NCBI RefSeq assembly: GCF_000316665.1
Contig: NC_019678.1
Location: forward strand, 186,001-250,000
From: Rivularia sp. PCC 7116
GTDB lineage: Bacteria > Cyanobacteriota > Cyanobacteriia > Cyanobacteriales > Nostocaceae
DNA length: 64,000 nt
Direction: 5' to 3'
Shown here: positions 1 to 10,076 of the stretch, piece by piece
Layout: the number at the start of each line of letters is the position of its first letter
How positions within the stretch are numbered: position 1 is the stretch's first letter
Program-made: the position numbers and the translations under genes
Notes under the pieces: generated by a model
The model's database searches: none
The model's input: the letters and a program-made list of their open reading frames with translations, nothing else
What the model was told of the DNA's origin: nothing

Positions 1-462
1 ATTGTTAGCATTTTGTTTAACTTTTTCAGAGGCTTCATGACCTGATTGAGATAGCTCTTTCACAAGTTGCTCTAAGTCACTAGGATTAATAAAAGATTTT
101 TTCGCAAATAGTTTTTTATCAAATTGTTTTAACTGTTTTTCTAAGAGTCTGATTTTATTTTCTAACTTTTTAATGCCCGTATCATTGTCTGGTGGGTTAT
201 AAATTTTTGCTCCACGATACTGAGTATAAGTAGATTTTTTAATTAATTCGTCTCGGCATTTTTCTGCAATAATTTTGTCGGAAGAGTAAAAAGATTTCTC
301 CAAAGCAACTGCTAAATCCTCACCAATTTGTTTGTTGCCCTTGATTTCATCAATCACAACTTGAAGGGCTTGCCAATTTTGCTTTGTAGAATCATAAGCT
401 ACATTCTCTACCAAATCTTGCCAAATTACTTGGAATAGGGTAAATACAATTGTTTCCGACAT
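1..462 (-). CDS. Unidentified protein, N-terminal 154 residues (runs off the window)
   Basis: An uninterrupted minus-strand frame starts at ATG 462 and continues through position 1, so only the first 154 codons are visible and the C-terminus lies outside. The start MSETIVFTLFQVIWQDLVEN is followed by a helical region (residues about 1-90) and then a Lys/Glu-rich, coiled-coil-like stretch (about 105-125). There is no signal peptide. I do not recognise the family. N-terminal helical domains of this style occur in large cyanobacterial regulatory proteins, but that is only an impression. The even codon use and lack of stops over the whole stretch support a real gene. Confidence 0.6.
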   Translation of the reverse strand, partial: MSETIVFTLFQVIWQDLVENVAYDSTKQNWQALQVVIDEIKGNKQIGEDLAVALEKSFYSSDKIIAEKCRDELIKKSTYTQYRGAKIYNPPDNDTGIKKLENKIRLLEKQLKQFDKKLFAKKSFINPSDLEQLVKELSQSGHEASEKVKQNANN

Positions 463-769
463 GCAAGCAACGACTTTTTTAAGTACAAATTACTTTTCTA
501 ATTTATACTAGTAACGCGGGAAAAACTTACGTAATAAGACTTAATCCGCTACAAGAAAAATAAGTTTTCTATTAAGTAATAACACTTGAACAAATTATGA
601 TTATTGTATTTTTAATACGCCCTAAAAATAGATATTGCGTAGGATAGATGACTGATAAGTCATAACCTACGCAAAAAATAGTGGGCATTAATTACGAATT
701 ACGAATTACGAATTATGCTCACCCGTCTATTTAGTTCTCAAACATTTCACATTTTGGTAACTGTTAACT
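463..769. other. Intergenic region with a heptamer tandem repeat
   Basis: No gene is visible in this 307-base gap. It lies between the start of the leftmost gene and the 3' end of the lytic transglycosylase gene, both on the minus strand. Positions 689-716 hold about four copies of the heptamer ATTACGA, a typical cyanobacterial short tandem repeat. The promoter of the leftmost gene should lie close to 463-560. Confidence 0.6.
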
Positions 770-3010
770 TTACTGACCATCTGCTGGTGTTGGTTTTGCG
801 GTTGCTGGTGAATTTTGCTGCTGTTGCAAAGGAAACTGCAATTGTTGTGTGGAATATTGTCCTACTAATTGAGATGTTTGAGGATTGTAAATCCGTAGAT
901 AATTCCAGTAGTTTCCAAGCACTTGACGGACATAATTTTTGGTTTCTGGGAAGGGAATAGCTTCAACGAACTCATCAGGGTCTTCTGTTGGTAAAGTTTT
1001 TAACCATTTTGATACATTTCCCGGTCCCGCATTGTAGCTAGCAACTGCAAACAGCGAGCTATCTTGATATTGTTTGTGGGTGCTATCTAAATACCAGGTA
1101 CCGTACATGATATTGTCATTGGGGTCTGTTAAATCAGTATTGCTATAGTCCACATTGATTTGTGGAGCAATCCATTCTGCGGTACTTGGTAGCACCTGCA
1201 TTAAACCCGTAGCATTGGCAATCGATTTAATTTTTTCTTGAAATCTCGATTCTTGGCGTATTAGAGAAACTACTAAAAAAGGATTAAGGTTACGTTCTTG
1301 AGACCATTGGCTAATTAAATCAAAGTAAGGGAATGGATAACGAGCCTGCCAATAAATATTTTTCCGACTTAATTCTTGATATGCGGCTCTTTCTTCGGGT
1401 TCTTCCCTGTCTTCTAACTTAGCTACGATGGAAATTCCACCTACATAATTTCCCCTCGCTAACTGCATCAAGCCTTCAGTGAACTGCTCGGCTACTTTCG
1501 GCTGTGCTTTATTTTGAAATTCTGTTTCCCATTGCAGCCAAGCATCTCTTTTTTGCCCTAATAAATACAATTCTTTAAAAGTATCGGAACCAGCCGGTGG
1601 TATAGGACGTATCCTATCTCGCATTTCTGGATTCATGCTACGTAGGCTATTAAAATCACCTACATCCAAACCTAAAGTAACAGCAGAACGCCAAGCATAA
1701 TAAGAGTAAGGAAATTTACTTACTACATATTCATAAGCTTGTTTAGCTTCTGCTTCTTTACCTAGTTTGGTTAACCATTTACCAACCCAAAAACCTGCTC
1801 TGGGAGCCAAAATACTAGTAGGATTGTTTACAGGAACTGCTCCTGCCCATTCCCATGCCTCTTCATAGTCTCCGGTTTTTGCTTTTTGCTGGGCTACTTT
1901 CCAACGGTATTCTGCTGCTTGTTCGGTGTTAGCAAACTTAGTAATAAGTAACTTTAAAGCATCCCTAGCACCCGAATTATTACTTTGCGATTGCAGAATT
2001 TTGGTTTTCCTAATTAACGCTTCCCCAGCTTGTTCGGGGAAATTGGCAACTACTTGGTCTAAATAAGGTAGACTTGCGCTACCAGTCCTGGTTAACTCAG
2101 CTAAACGCAGCAGTGCTTTTCCTGCTTCTCTTTCTTGAGGAAATTCGCTGAGTAACTGTTGATAGGCCAATTGAGCCTTTTCTCTTTCTCCACTCAGCTG
2201 CAATCCTCTACCATTACGGTAAATATTTTTAGCCGTGGGAGTAGCATTTCCGTAAGAAGTGGCTGCTCTACCAAACTCTTTATTTTCCCAATACGCATTA
2301 CCAATTACTTCCCAATCCTCCGGTTTGAGGCTTGGTTCGCTAACAAGTTGATTTAACACCGGAACAATTCCGGGTTGTTCAAAAGCGTATTTTGCCAGAA
2401 CTAGCTGTAACTCGGGCTGACTGGGATTATCCCGCAATCTTCCCCGAATAATTTCCCACGTCAAAGGATGAGAAGGAAACTCGGCGATCGCCCTATCTTG
2501 ATATTCCTCAACTCCAATCAAATACAAAGCTTTAGCAGCAACGGGTTGTTCTCCATATTCTTTAACAACAGCCTGCCTTTTATCGGAAGCTTTACCATTT
2601 TCGCCAAGAATACTGTACGCACGAGCCTGCTGTAATAAAACATAGGGCTTTAAGGCTTGATAATCATTTTCCAGACCATCAAGTAATTCTAATGCTTTGT
2701 TTGCTTGGTCTTTTACAAGCAAATCATCAGCTAAAAGATAACGAGCGCGATATTGTTCGATTGAAGACGAACCCTTGGCTATTTCTGCCAACTGAGCCGC
2801 ACGTTTTTCTGGGGGTTGATTAACTAAGGGTAGAACAACTGATTTGGCAACATTCGCTTCCGAAATAACTGCCTCTTCATTATTACCACCAAATAATCTC
2901 CCCAAATTTTTGCCAATTTGAGGGGCTGAAACCATAGCTCCAACCAGAAAGGCACAGATTCCTGCACCTGCAATCAGAGAAATTTGTTTTTTCTGTAGCT
3001 TCTTCAGCAT
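770..3010 (-). CDS. slt: Soluble lytic transglycosylase (Slt70-like), membrane-anchored
   Basis: Cleaves the MurNAc-GlcNAc bond of peptidoglycan to give 1,6-anhydroMurNAc ends, acting outside the plasma membrane. The 746-residue protein has an N-terminal hydrophobic segment (about 9-27) that acts as an anchor or uncleaved signal, a long TPR-like helical superhelix (about 60-560) and a C-terminal SLT/GH23 domain. The catalytic Glu is Glu587 in RQESRF, followed by GLMQVLP, AVASYNAGPGNV and the NYV-x5-NYW-type tail, all hallmarks of family 1 transglycosylases. The last 35 residues are Gln/Pro-rich low complexity. It is transcribed alone; the next gene upstream (hydroxylase) is also on the minus strand but about 260 bases away. 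Family assignment is secure; the exact cell-wall role is inferred. Confidence 0.93.
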   Translation of the reverse strand: MLKKLQKKQISLIAGAGICAFLVGAMVSAPQIGKNLGRLFGGNNEEAVISEANVAKSVVLPLVNQPPEKRAAQLAEIAKGSSSIEQYRARYLLADDLLVKDQANKALELLDGLENDYQALKPYVLLQQARAYSILGENGKASDKRQAVVKEYGEQPVAAKALYLIGVEEYQDRAIAEFPSHPLTWEIIRGRLRDNPSQPELQLVLAKYAFEQPGIVPVLNQLVSEPSLKPEDWEVIGNAYWENKEFGRAATSYGNATPTAKNIYRNGRGLQLSGEREKAQLAYQQLLSEFPQEREAGKALLRLAELTRTGSASLPYLDQVVANFPEQAGEALIRKTKILQSQSNNSGARDALKLLITKFANTEQAAEYRWKVAQQKAKTGDYEEAWEWAGAVPVNNPTSILAPRAGFWVGKWLTKLGKEAEAKQAYEYVVSKFPYSYYAWRSAVTLGLDVGDFNSLRSMNPEMRDRIRPIPPAGSDTFKELYLLGQKRDAWLQWETEFQNKAQPKVAEQFTEGLMQLARGNYVGGISIVAKLEDREEPEERAAYQELSRKNIYWQARYPFPYFDLISQWSQERNLNPFLVVSLIRQESRFQEKIKSIANATGLMQVLPSTAEWIAPQINVDYSNTDLTDPNDNIMYGTWYLDSTHKQYQDSSLFAVASYNAGPGNVSKWLKTLPTEDPDEFVEAIPFPETKNYVRQVLGNYWNYLRIYNPQTSQLVGQYSTQQLQFPLQQQQNSPATAKPTPADGQ

Positions 3011-3268
3011 TGATACCCGCTGAGAATTATCGCAAGAATATCTTGCACTTTAGCATCACTGGTGGTCAAATTAACCTATCTGAGTTACCAATTTTGAATT
3101 TTTTATTAAATAATTTGGGAATTGGGCATTGCAAATAGTATGAGTAGCGGGTCGTAAGTAGTAAGCAGCAAGTAAATTATTTTCTTGTTTTATATTTATC
3201 TATGCTGCTCAATCTTTTATTCCGACTCGCTACAGGTGACTTGCTACTTTTTGAATTTCCCTATGTCC

Positions 3269-4531
3269 CTATTCTCTCTTGGCTAATTCGGGAGTTTTAC
3301 CTTTTAAACCAATCATCAATTTCAGATTAAATATTCTTATAAAAGATACGCGCTGCATTATCCATAAGCCAAAGCGTCTAGCTATGACTACCGGTAGGAA
3401 TTTATTGGAAAATACTCTATCTAATAAATCTGTAAAACCTAATATTGCTAGATTCTCTCGCTTGCGCCAGCGTTCGTAGTTTTTAAGTACTTTAATGTTT
3501 CCAATATCTTTACCAGCAGAATGCGCTTCTTTGATGACTTGGGCTAAGGCGGCTGCGTCGCGAATACCTAAATTTAAACCTTGTCCGCCGACGGGATGGC
3601 ATTTATGAGCTGCATCGCCGATTAATGCTAGTCGATTTAATACATAACGATCGCTTTGCATTAATTGGACTTGAAAAATGAAGCGATCGCCGAGTAATTC
3701 CAATTTACCCATTTGCTCGCCGAAACGTTTCTGCAATTGCTCTAAGAATTGCTCGTCATTCAAGGCACACAAATCTTTGGCTTCGTCATGAGGTGCAGTC
3801 CAAACAATCCGACAGCGGTTTCCCGGTAGCGGTAAAATTGCAAATGGTCCGCTAGATTGAAACTTCTCGTAAGCCGTATTGTTGTGAGATTTTTCTGGCT
3901 TAACAAATGCGACTATGCACGATTGCCAATATTTCCAGCCTTTAGTATTAATCCCCGCAGCTTGCCGAATTCGGGATTTACCTCCGTCGGCAGCTACAAC
4001 TAAATGACTGCGAATTTTACATATTTCTCCGGCAATTTTAACTTCTACCGTCGCAACATTTTCGAGGTATTCAGTACTTATTACTTCCGCAGGACACAAG
4101 TAAGTAATATTGGGACTGTCTTTGACAAACTCTTGCAAAGGGTAAAGTAGCGCTTGATGTTCGGCTACGTAACCTAAATCCTTACTACCAATATCAGAAG
4201 TATCAAATTCTACTACACCAGAATAATCGGCATCCGAAAGACGCACGCGATTATAAGTTTCAATTTGGGGCAATATCTGATCCCAAATCCCGATTCCTTG
4301 AAAAATCAATGCCGATAGCATATGTATCGCATAGGCTTGCCCCTTCGCTACCGACGCAGATTGAACTCTGGCTTCGATTAGAAGTATTCGTAATCCTGAA
4401 TCGTTTAATGCAGCGGCTAAAGTCAAACCAATTATGCCGCCACCAACAATTACCAAATCGTAGTCGTACCCTCGTTTTTCTGCGAGAGCTTGGGAAAGTG
4501 AAGTATTTTTAGAGAGCTGCGCTTGAGCCAT
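3269..4531 (-). CDS. FAD-dependent hydroxylase of the UbiH/COQ6 family
   Basis: Aromatic-ring hydroxylase of the class A flavoprotein monooxygenases. Residues about 25-54 form the FAD-binding Rossmann fold (VIVGGGIIGLTLAAAL, with the Glu of LLIEA about 22 residues later). A second motif RLALIGDAAHKCHPVGGQG contains the GD box that binds the FAD ribityl chain, and the middle region has the substrate-binding sheet. At 420 residues it is normal for the family. In cyanobacteria such proteins are suspected to act in quinone biosynthesis, since ubiquinone itself is absent; that role is inference. There is no signal peptide. The start at 4531 gives a short polar lead-in before the Rossmann fold. Confidence 0.85.
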   Translation of the reverse strand: MAQAQLSKNTSLSQALAEKRGYDYDLVIVGGGIIGLTLAAALNDSGLRILLIEARVQSASVAKGQAYAIHMLSALIFQGIGIWDQILPQIETYNRVRLSDADYSGVVEFDTSDIGSKDLGYVAEHQALLYPLQEFVKDSPNITYLCPAEVISTEYLENVATVEVKIAGEICKIRSHLVVAADGGKSRIRQAAGINTKGWKYWQSCIVAFVKPEKSHNNTAYEKFQSSGPFAILPLPGNRCRIVWTAPHDEAKDLCALNDEQFLEQLQKRFGEQMGKLELLGDRFIFQVQLMQSDRYVLNRLALIGDAAHKCHPVGGQGLNLGIRDAAALAQVIKEAHSAGKDIGNIKVLKNYERWRKRENLAILGFTDLLDRVFSNKFLPVVIARRFGLWIMQRVSFIRIFNLKLMIGLKGKTPELAKRE

Positions 4532-4659
4532 TGTTAAGATATATCACAGCGTTTTTAATATTGTGACGTATTTTTAAGTATTTAGGCAAGGGGAAGGAGA
4601 ACCAGGAAGTAAGGGAAAGAAAAAAACTTTAATAGTTGGTAATTAGTAACGGGTAATTC

Positions 4660-6150
4660 TTAAGCCGAAACGGTGTTTCGTCCTGCTGATTTTGCTTTGT
4701 ATAGCATTTTGTCAGCAGTCGCAATCAAGGTTTCGGGTGAGTTATTAAAACTAGGAATATGTGAGGCTACACCTAAACTAACAGTAACGCAATTACTTAC
4801 ATCAGAATCAATATGGGGAATATCTAAAGATTCGACTTTTGAACTGATTCGCTTGGCTACGGTAATCGCTCCTTCCAGAGGAGTACTTGGTAAGAGAATC
4901 ACAAACTCTTCTCCACCGTAACGAGCAGCTAAATCGGATGGACGTTTGACGGTTTCTTTCAAAGCATGGGCAACTTTTTGCAAACATTTGTCTCCTGCTT
5001 GATGCCCATAAGTGTCATTGTATTTTTTAAAGCAGTCAACATCGCACATGATTAAGGATAAGCTTGTTTGTGCTCTTAATGAGTGTTTCCATTCTTGTTG
5101 CAAATAGCTATCAAAGTAGCGACGATTTACTAATCCCGTTAAACCATCATAATTTGCAAGCTCTTGCAATTGCTGATTAGCAATTTCCAATTTTTCAGCT
5201 ATACAGCGATAATTATTCTCACTACTACTTAATGCTGATTCAAATAATTTACGCTCTTTTATTTCTTTCTTCAGTTTTTGATTCTGTTGTTGGAGTTGCA
5301 GGCTTTGTTCGTCAACTGTTTGCTGCAAAATCTTAATCAAAGCTTGCATCTCTATTGGATCTAATATTCGTAGCAAGCTAGTCTGAGTAATAATTCCAGA
5401 TAATTTTCCCTGATAATCAATTACAACCAACCTACGGATATTTTCTTGCTCCATTTTTTGATGAGCTAACCATAGAGATTCAGTCTCTTGAACTGGTTTT
5501 AGAGGAGTGCTCATCACTTCTTTAGCTTGAGTGGAGGAAAAGTTAAACCCTCTCGCCCGTAATCGCACTATATCGACTTCTGTAATAATTCCAATCGGAT
5601 AATTTTTATCTTCAGTATTATCCTCAGTAATAACTACACAACTAATTTTCTTTGTAGCCATTAGCAAGGCAATATCTAAGATATTTGTTGTAGGAGAAGC
5701 TTTGATTACTTGAGTTTCCATCAACTCGCTAATTAATCGAAACCTAAGCATATCTGCCGGTTTGAAAACTTTCCGAATTGTCTTAGGAGTCACGATACCA
5801 ATTAACTGATGAAGCTCGTTCAAAACTGGTAAATGACGAATTCGGTGAGAGCGCATCAAATTTAATATCGTAAAGATATCACTTATTTGAGATGCAGTAA
5901 TAGAAATTAATTGCTTTGACATCACAGTATCAATAGTATCTTCCGCAAAATCTATCAAGTCTGATGTCAATCTTACTACGTCCCTTTCTGTAAAAATACC
6001 AATTAGCTTTCGGTTTTCTACTATTAGAGCGCAGCTAGCTCTATTTTGACTTAATAAGGTAATTACATCTTTAACTAATGCATTAGCCTCAACTGTGAGA
6101 GGTTGAAAATTAATTGCTTGATTGAGACAAAATTCTGACTTTAAAGTCAT
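4660..6150 (-). CDS. Diguanylate cyclase with four N-terminal CBS motifs
   Basis: Makes cyclic di-GMP from two GTP. The 496-residue protein has two tandem CBS pairs (about 10-135 and 140-275), a Gln/Leu/Lys-rich coiled coil (about 280-335) and a C-terminal GGDEF domain. The active site is ARYGGEEF (about residue 409-416), so the signature is the functional GGEEF variant. RPSD sits exactly five residues before it, which fits an RxxD inhibitory I-site for product feedback. No EAL domain and no membrane segment are present, so it is cytosolic. CBS motifs commonly bind adenine nucleotides, which suggests the cell's energy state tunes c-di-GMP synthesis; this is inference. The gene follows yebC on the minus strand with a 35-base gap and may be cotranscribed. 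Confidence 0.92.
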   Translation of the reverse strand: MTLKSEFCLNQAINFQPLTVEANALVKDVITLLSQNRASCALIVENRKLIGIFTERDVVRLTSDLIDFAEDTIDTVMSKQLISITASQISDIFTILNLMRSHRIRHLPVLNELHQLIGIVTPKTIRKVFKPADMLRFRLISELMETQVIKASPTTNILDIALLMATKKISCVVITEDNTEDKNYPIGIITEVDIVRLRARGFNFSSTQAKEVMSTPLKPVQETESLWLAHQKMEQENIRRLVVIDYQGKLSGIITQTSLLRILDPIEMQALIKILQQTVDEQSLQLQQQNQKLKKEIKERKLFESALSSSENNYRCIAEKLEIANQQLQELANYDGLTGLVNRRYFDSYLQQEWKHSLRAQTSLSLIMCDVDCFKKYNDTYGHQAGDKCLQKVAHALKETVKRPSDLAARYGGEEFVILLPSTPLEGAITVAKRISSKVESLDIPHIDSDVSNCVTVSLGVASHIPSFNNSPETLIATADKMLYKAKSAGRNTVSA

Positions 6151-6185
6151 ATCAATGTATCATTATTATGCACCTTGTACTGATG

Positions 6186-6944
6186 TTAACTTAAGCTTGC
6201 AGCAATTAAATCATCAGACATCTCGAAATTAGATGTAACATTTTGTACGTCATCTATAGATTCAAGAGTATCAATTAATTTTATCAACATCCGTGCTTGC
6301 TCGGAGTCAGTAACATCTACATTATTGCTAGGAATCCAGCGCAATTCCACATCGGTAACGTTAAAATCTTCTTGTTGGAGTGTTTGATTGAGATTTTCTA
6401 AATCGGCGACTTCCGATATCACTTCAGCCATATCATCATCGCTCATCTCGTAAAATTCGGCACCTCCTTCTAAAGAAGCTTCGAGGAGTTTTTCTTCGTT
6501 TGGAACATCCTTGACAGTACAAATGCCTTTTTGGTCGAACATCCAGCTAACGCAACCTGTTTCTCCCAGATTTCCGCCATTTTTGCTAAAAGCTGCTCGT
6601 AAATCGGCTGCGGTGCGGTTGCGGTTATCGGTTAAAGCTTCAACTAAAATTGCAACACCTCCTGGTCCGTAACCTTCGTAGCGAATTTCTTCTAACTTGG
6701 CTCCGTCATCAGAAAATGTACCGGCACCTTTGGCGATCGCCCGCTCTATATTATCATTGGGAATACCGGCAGCTTTGGCTTTTTCGATGGCGGTACGAAG
6801 TTGAAAATTACCGTTGGGGTCTGGTACACCATTTCTAGCTGCAACAATAATTGCGCGGGATAGCTGAGTAAAAGTTTTACCTCTTTTAGCATCTACCCGC
6901 GCTTTTTGACGCTTAATATTTGCCCATTTACTGTGTCCTGCCAT
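6186..6944 (-). CDS. yebC: YebC/PmpR family protein
   Basis: The N-terminus MAGHSKWANIKRQKARVDAK is the family signature, and the whole 252-residue length and three-domain pattern match YebC/TACO1. The family has been described as transcription regulators and, more recently, as translation factors that relieve ribosome stalling on proline-rich stretches. That is of some interest here because proline-rich precursor peptides are encoded at 56-59 kb, but no link is shown. Cytosolic, no membrane segments. It probably forms a short transcription unit with the downstream diguanylate cyclase gene. The promoter should lie in 6945-7069, divergent from the sugar-binding lipoprotein gene. Confidence 0.95.
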   Translation of the reverse strand: MAGHSKWANIKRQKARVDAKRGKTFTQLSRAIIVAARNGVPDPNGNFQLRTAIEKAKAAGIPNDNIERAIAKGAGTFSDDGAKLEEIRYEGYGPGGVAILVEALTDNRNRTAADLRAAFSKNGGNLGETGCVSWMFDQKGICTVKDVPNEEKLLEASLEGGAEFYEMSDDDMAEVISEVADLENLNQTLQQEDFNVTDVELRWIPSNNVDVTDSEQARMLIKLIDTLESIDDVQNVTSNFEMSDDLIAASLS

Positions 6945-7069
6945 AACCTAAACCTATAAAATCAATTAATTTACGTGCAATATATGAATTTTCTCTAAAA
7001 TTAACTTTAGCAAAAACCACAGAAGCCTCTCCTTTACAAGCCCCGAATATATTTAAGGACGCAACAAGA

Positions 7070-8350
7070 ATGTCTTACAAAAAAATACTGGCTTTACTAA
7101 TAGCTTTAGCTTTTACTGTTACTGGATGCCAATTTTCTTCTACTTCCGTACAGGATAATGTAACGCATTTGACTTTATGGCAAGGAGTAAACCCGCCTTC
7201 TAATCGCGATGTTTTGCAAAAGCTGGTAGATAAATTTAATCAAAAGCATCCTAATATTCAAGTAGATTCGCTGTATGTTGGTCAACCCGATCAACAAATG
7301 CCGAAGATTTTAGCGGCAGTAGTAGGAAATGCACCACCGGATTTATTATGGTTTAATCCTACAATTGCAGGACAATTAGTTGAATTAGATGCTTTAGTGC
7401 CGTTGGATGAAATGCTAAATAAATCGCCGGTTAAAGATGAAATTGACCCAGCTTTGTTTGATTCAATGAAGTATCAAGGAAAAATTTGGTCAGTTCCTTT
7501 TGCTACTAATAATGTGGGAATATTTTATCGTCCGAGTTTATTCAAAGCTGCGGGAATCAAGGAGTTACCTAAAACTTGGGAAGAGTTTCGTCAAGTTGCG
7601 AAAAAATTAACTCGCGATATCGATGGAGATAATAAAATTGACCAGCACGGTATATTTTTACCTTTAGGAAAAGGCGAATTTACAGTGTTTATTTGGCTGC
7701 CATTTATGTGGAGTGGTGGGGGAGAATTAGCGGAAACAGCGGCTCAAGTAAATTTAGCTGACAATAAAGGGGCAATATCAGCTTTACAGTTGTGGCAAGA
7801 TTTAGTTAAAGATGGTTCTGCAATCTTATCTGCACCAGAAAGAGGTTTTGAAACAGATGCTTTTGTATCTGGTAAAGTTGCAATGCAGGTAACGGGACCT
7901 TGGACTTTGACTTATATTAATAATGATATTAAAGATGGTGACTTTGGCGTATTCCCTATTCCTGCAAACGAACGTCAAGCTACCAGTATTGGTGGAGAAA
8001 ATTTATTTATATTCAAAACTGAACCGGAAAGAGAAAAAGCAGCTTTTGAATTTGCAGAATATGTAGCAGGGGAAGGATTTCAGACTGAATGGGCTTTAGG
8101 AACTGGATATTTACCTGCAAATGTAAAGTCACGCCAAAGCGAAACCTATCAAGCCTATATTCAAGAACAGCCAACTGCAAAAGTATTTTTAGAGCAAGCA
8201 GAATACGGGCGCAGTCGTCCAGTTTTTGCTGGCTATACAAGAGTTTCGGAAAGTATTGGCAGAGCGATGGAAGCAGTTTTGCTAAATAAAAGTAGTCCGA
8301 AAGCAGCTTTGCAGGAGTCGCAGCAAAGGTTGGATTTGATTTTTAAGTAG
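7070..8350 (+). CDS. ABC transporter substrate-binding lipoprotein (sugar type, family 1)
   Basis: A 426-residue extracytoplasmic binding protein. The N-terminus has a hydrophobic stretch followed by the lipobox VTGC with Cys20, so it is probably lipidated and anchored on the outer face of the plasma membrane. The mature part shows the family-1 pattern: LTLWQGVNPPSN early, VDKFNQKHPNIQV, APPDLLWFNP and a conserved hinge region around GGENLFIF. The family binds mono-/oligosaccharides or glycerol derivatives; the ligand here cannot be read from sequence. No permease or ATPase gene is adjacent, so it must work with transporter parts encoded elsewhere. An upstream AAGGA-like ribosome site precedes the ATG. 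Confidence 0.9.
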   Translation: MSYKKILALLIALAFTVTGCQFSSTSVQDNVTHLTLWQGVNPPSNRDVLQKLVDKFNQKHPNIQVDSLYVGQPDQQMPKILAAVVGNAPPDLLWFNPTIAGQLVELDALVPLDEMLNKSPVKDEIDPALFDSMKYQGKIWSVPFATNNVGIFYRPSLFKAAGIKELPKTWEEFRQVAKKLTRDIDGDNKIDQHGIFLPLGKGEFTVFIWLPFMWSGGGELAETAAQVNLADNKGAISALQLWQDLVKDGSAILSAPERGFETDAFVSGKVAMQVTGPWTLTYINNDIKDGDFGVFPIPANERQATSIGGENLFIFKTEPEREKAAFEFAEYVAGEGFQTEWALGTGYLPANVKSRQSETYQAYIQEQPTAKVFLEQAEYGRSRPVFAGYTRVSESIGRAMEAVLLNKSSPKAALQESQQRLDLIFK

Positions 8351-8455
8351 GTAATTAGTGAGGGATTCAGCATATACAAATTATCAAAAAATATCGATGT
8401 TGAATTACGGTACGACTGATTAATATCGCCGCAATCAAATTAATTATTTTTGTGT

Positions 8456-9907
8456 CTAAACCAAACTACTGCTTAATAGCCCCAATACAATCCCGATAAT
8501 AATTATATGCAGTATTCGAGTTGTTCGTTCGGCTTTCGCCAATATTTCGCTGTAAGAAAGCTGATGATTTTGAACTAGAAAAAATGCTGGTGGGCTAAAT
8601 GCAAAAGGTAGTAGTTTACTTAATGCAAGTCGCAGTAAGAAATTAACACTCCACAGCTTTTTGCGTAGCGGGGCTTGATTATATTGCCAAGGATAACCGA
8701 CTTGCATCAATCGTATTAAAGCTTTTGTGTCGGGAAGTCTTGCTGATTCATACAAGGGTAAAGCTTCAGAAAGATTATTTTTGCTTTTTTCCAAGGCTTC
8801 GTTAAGGGTACACACGTCTTCTAGTGCTGAGTTTACACCTTGCCCTAAATCTGGTGGAAAGCTATGAATTGCATCTCCAAGCAGAACTATAAATGCTTCG
8901 TCGCTTAATTTTGAGTAGAATCTATTACAGTATTGGGGAATAGGAAATTCTCCACCTCCACTAGCAGCAAATCTTTCGGCTTCTTGTAGAGAAACTATTT
9001 TCTGCATGGGTAATTGTGGAAATGATTTATTCAAAAAATAATGCATTTCCTTACCATCTTTTAACTTCCAAATATTATGGTTTGGTTTAGTAATAATATT
9101 GGCGCTACGAACCTCATCTGTATTTTTTACAGGTAACAATCCCAAAGAGATTTTATTACTTTTATCTTTTAACTTGCTACGAATAGCATACGCCATTTCG
9201 CTATTGCTTAATTCTTCGCCGTTTTCATCTAAAGGAAATTTTGGCGGTAAAGTTAATATTTTGTATTTTAATCCGGAACTTGGTGAAGGAAAATATTTCA
9301 TTTCAAATTTGCTTGATGGTGAATCGTCCCATTTTTTTAAAGTATTTCGGACAATTGAGTTAATTCCATCGCAACCTACTAATAGAAAAGGTTGAAATTG
9401 CTGATTTTGACTGTTATCAATTTCAGCAGTAACTTGAATTTTTTCGAGTTTATCTTCACCGTCAGTATTTTTCTCGATCTGAATACATTTTGAATTAAAA
9501 ACTATATTTATACAATTCTGCCAATTATTTTGAATTTCTTCATATAACAAACCGACAAACGTTTGACGAGTTATCCAAAAAGCAGCTTTTCTGTTTGGAT
9601 CTACAATTGGTAATTTTAATGTTTTCCTGTTTCCATTTGATTCAATTTTAGTTAAATAGAAATCCGTGCTGGAAACTCCGTTTTGAACAAGTTTATCGGT
9701 AATTTCAATATAATCTATCAATTTTTGACCGCGACCATCAATTAAATAATTAAATGATTTATCGGGTTCGTAATAATTAGCAGAAGGACGTTTTTCTAAT
9801 ACCGTAATATTTAGAAAGCCGCGTTTAGCTAAAATTAATGCTGTCGCTAGCCCTGCGGGGCCACCTCCAATAATTAATACTTGTCGAGCGTTTTCAGCTA
9901 TTTTCAT
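8456..9907 (-). CDS. FAD-dependent monooxygenase, kynurenine-3-monooxygenase-like, membrane-anchored
   Basis: A 483-residue class A flavin monooxygenase. The FAD Rossmann motif VLIIGGGPAGLATALILAKR is at residues about 10-29; the GD box FIVLLGDAIHSFPPDLGQG lies at about 340-358. The C-terminus ends in a hydrophobic segment (ILHIIIIGIVLGLLSSSLV), which resembles the C-terminal membrane anchor of eukaryotic-type kynurenine 3-monooxygenases. No kynurenine-pathway neighbours are present, so the substrate is unknown. It is convergent with the sugar-binding lipoprotein gene. Paralogy with the UbiH-type enzyme at 3269-4531 is limited to the cofactor folds. Confidence 0.8.
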   Translation of the reverse strand: MKIAENARQVLIIGGGPAGLATALILAKRGFLNITVLEKRPSANYYEPDKSFNYLIDGRGQKLIDYIEITDKLVQNGVSSTDFYLTKIESNGNRKTLKLPIVDPNRKAAFWITRQTFVGLLYEEIQNNWQNCINIVFNSKCIQIEKNTDGEDKLEKIQVTAEIDNSQNQQFQPFLLVGCDGINSIVRNTLKKWDDSPSSKFEMKYFPSPSSGLKYKILTLPPKFPLDENGEELSNSEMAYAIRSKLKDKSNKISLGLLPVKNTDEVRSANIITKPNHNIWKLKDGKEMHYFLNKSFPQLPMQKIVSLQEAERFAASGGGEFPIPQYCNRFYSKLSDEAFIVLLGDAIHSFPPDLGQGVNSALEDVCTLNEALEKSKNNLSEALPLYESARLPDTKALIRLMQVGYPWQYNQAPLRKKLWSVNFLLRLALSKLLPFAFSPPAFFLVQNHQLSYSEILAKAERTTRILHIIIIGIVLGLLSSSLV

Positions 9908-10076
9908 TTGCTTTTTTATTTGAATTGAGATATGTTCAATGTTTTTTAATATCTAAATCTTATTCAAATATTATTTATAGTATTATTACTGAACCAAAAA
10001 ATACATAGGTAGTTTTTAATGCTTATATATACTTGATGAATTTTATTTTTAAATTTTACTATAACCAACCGAACAG

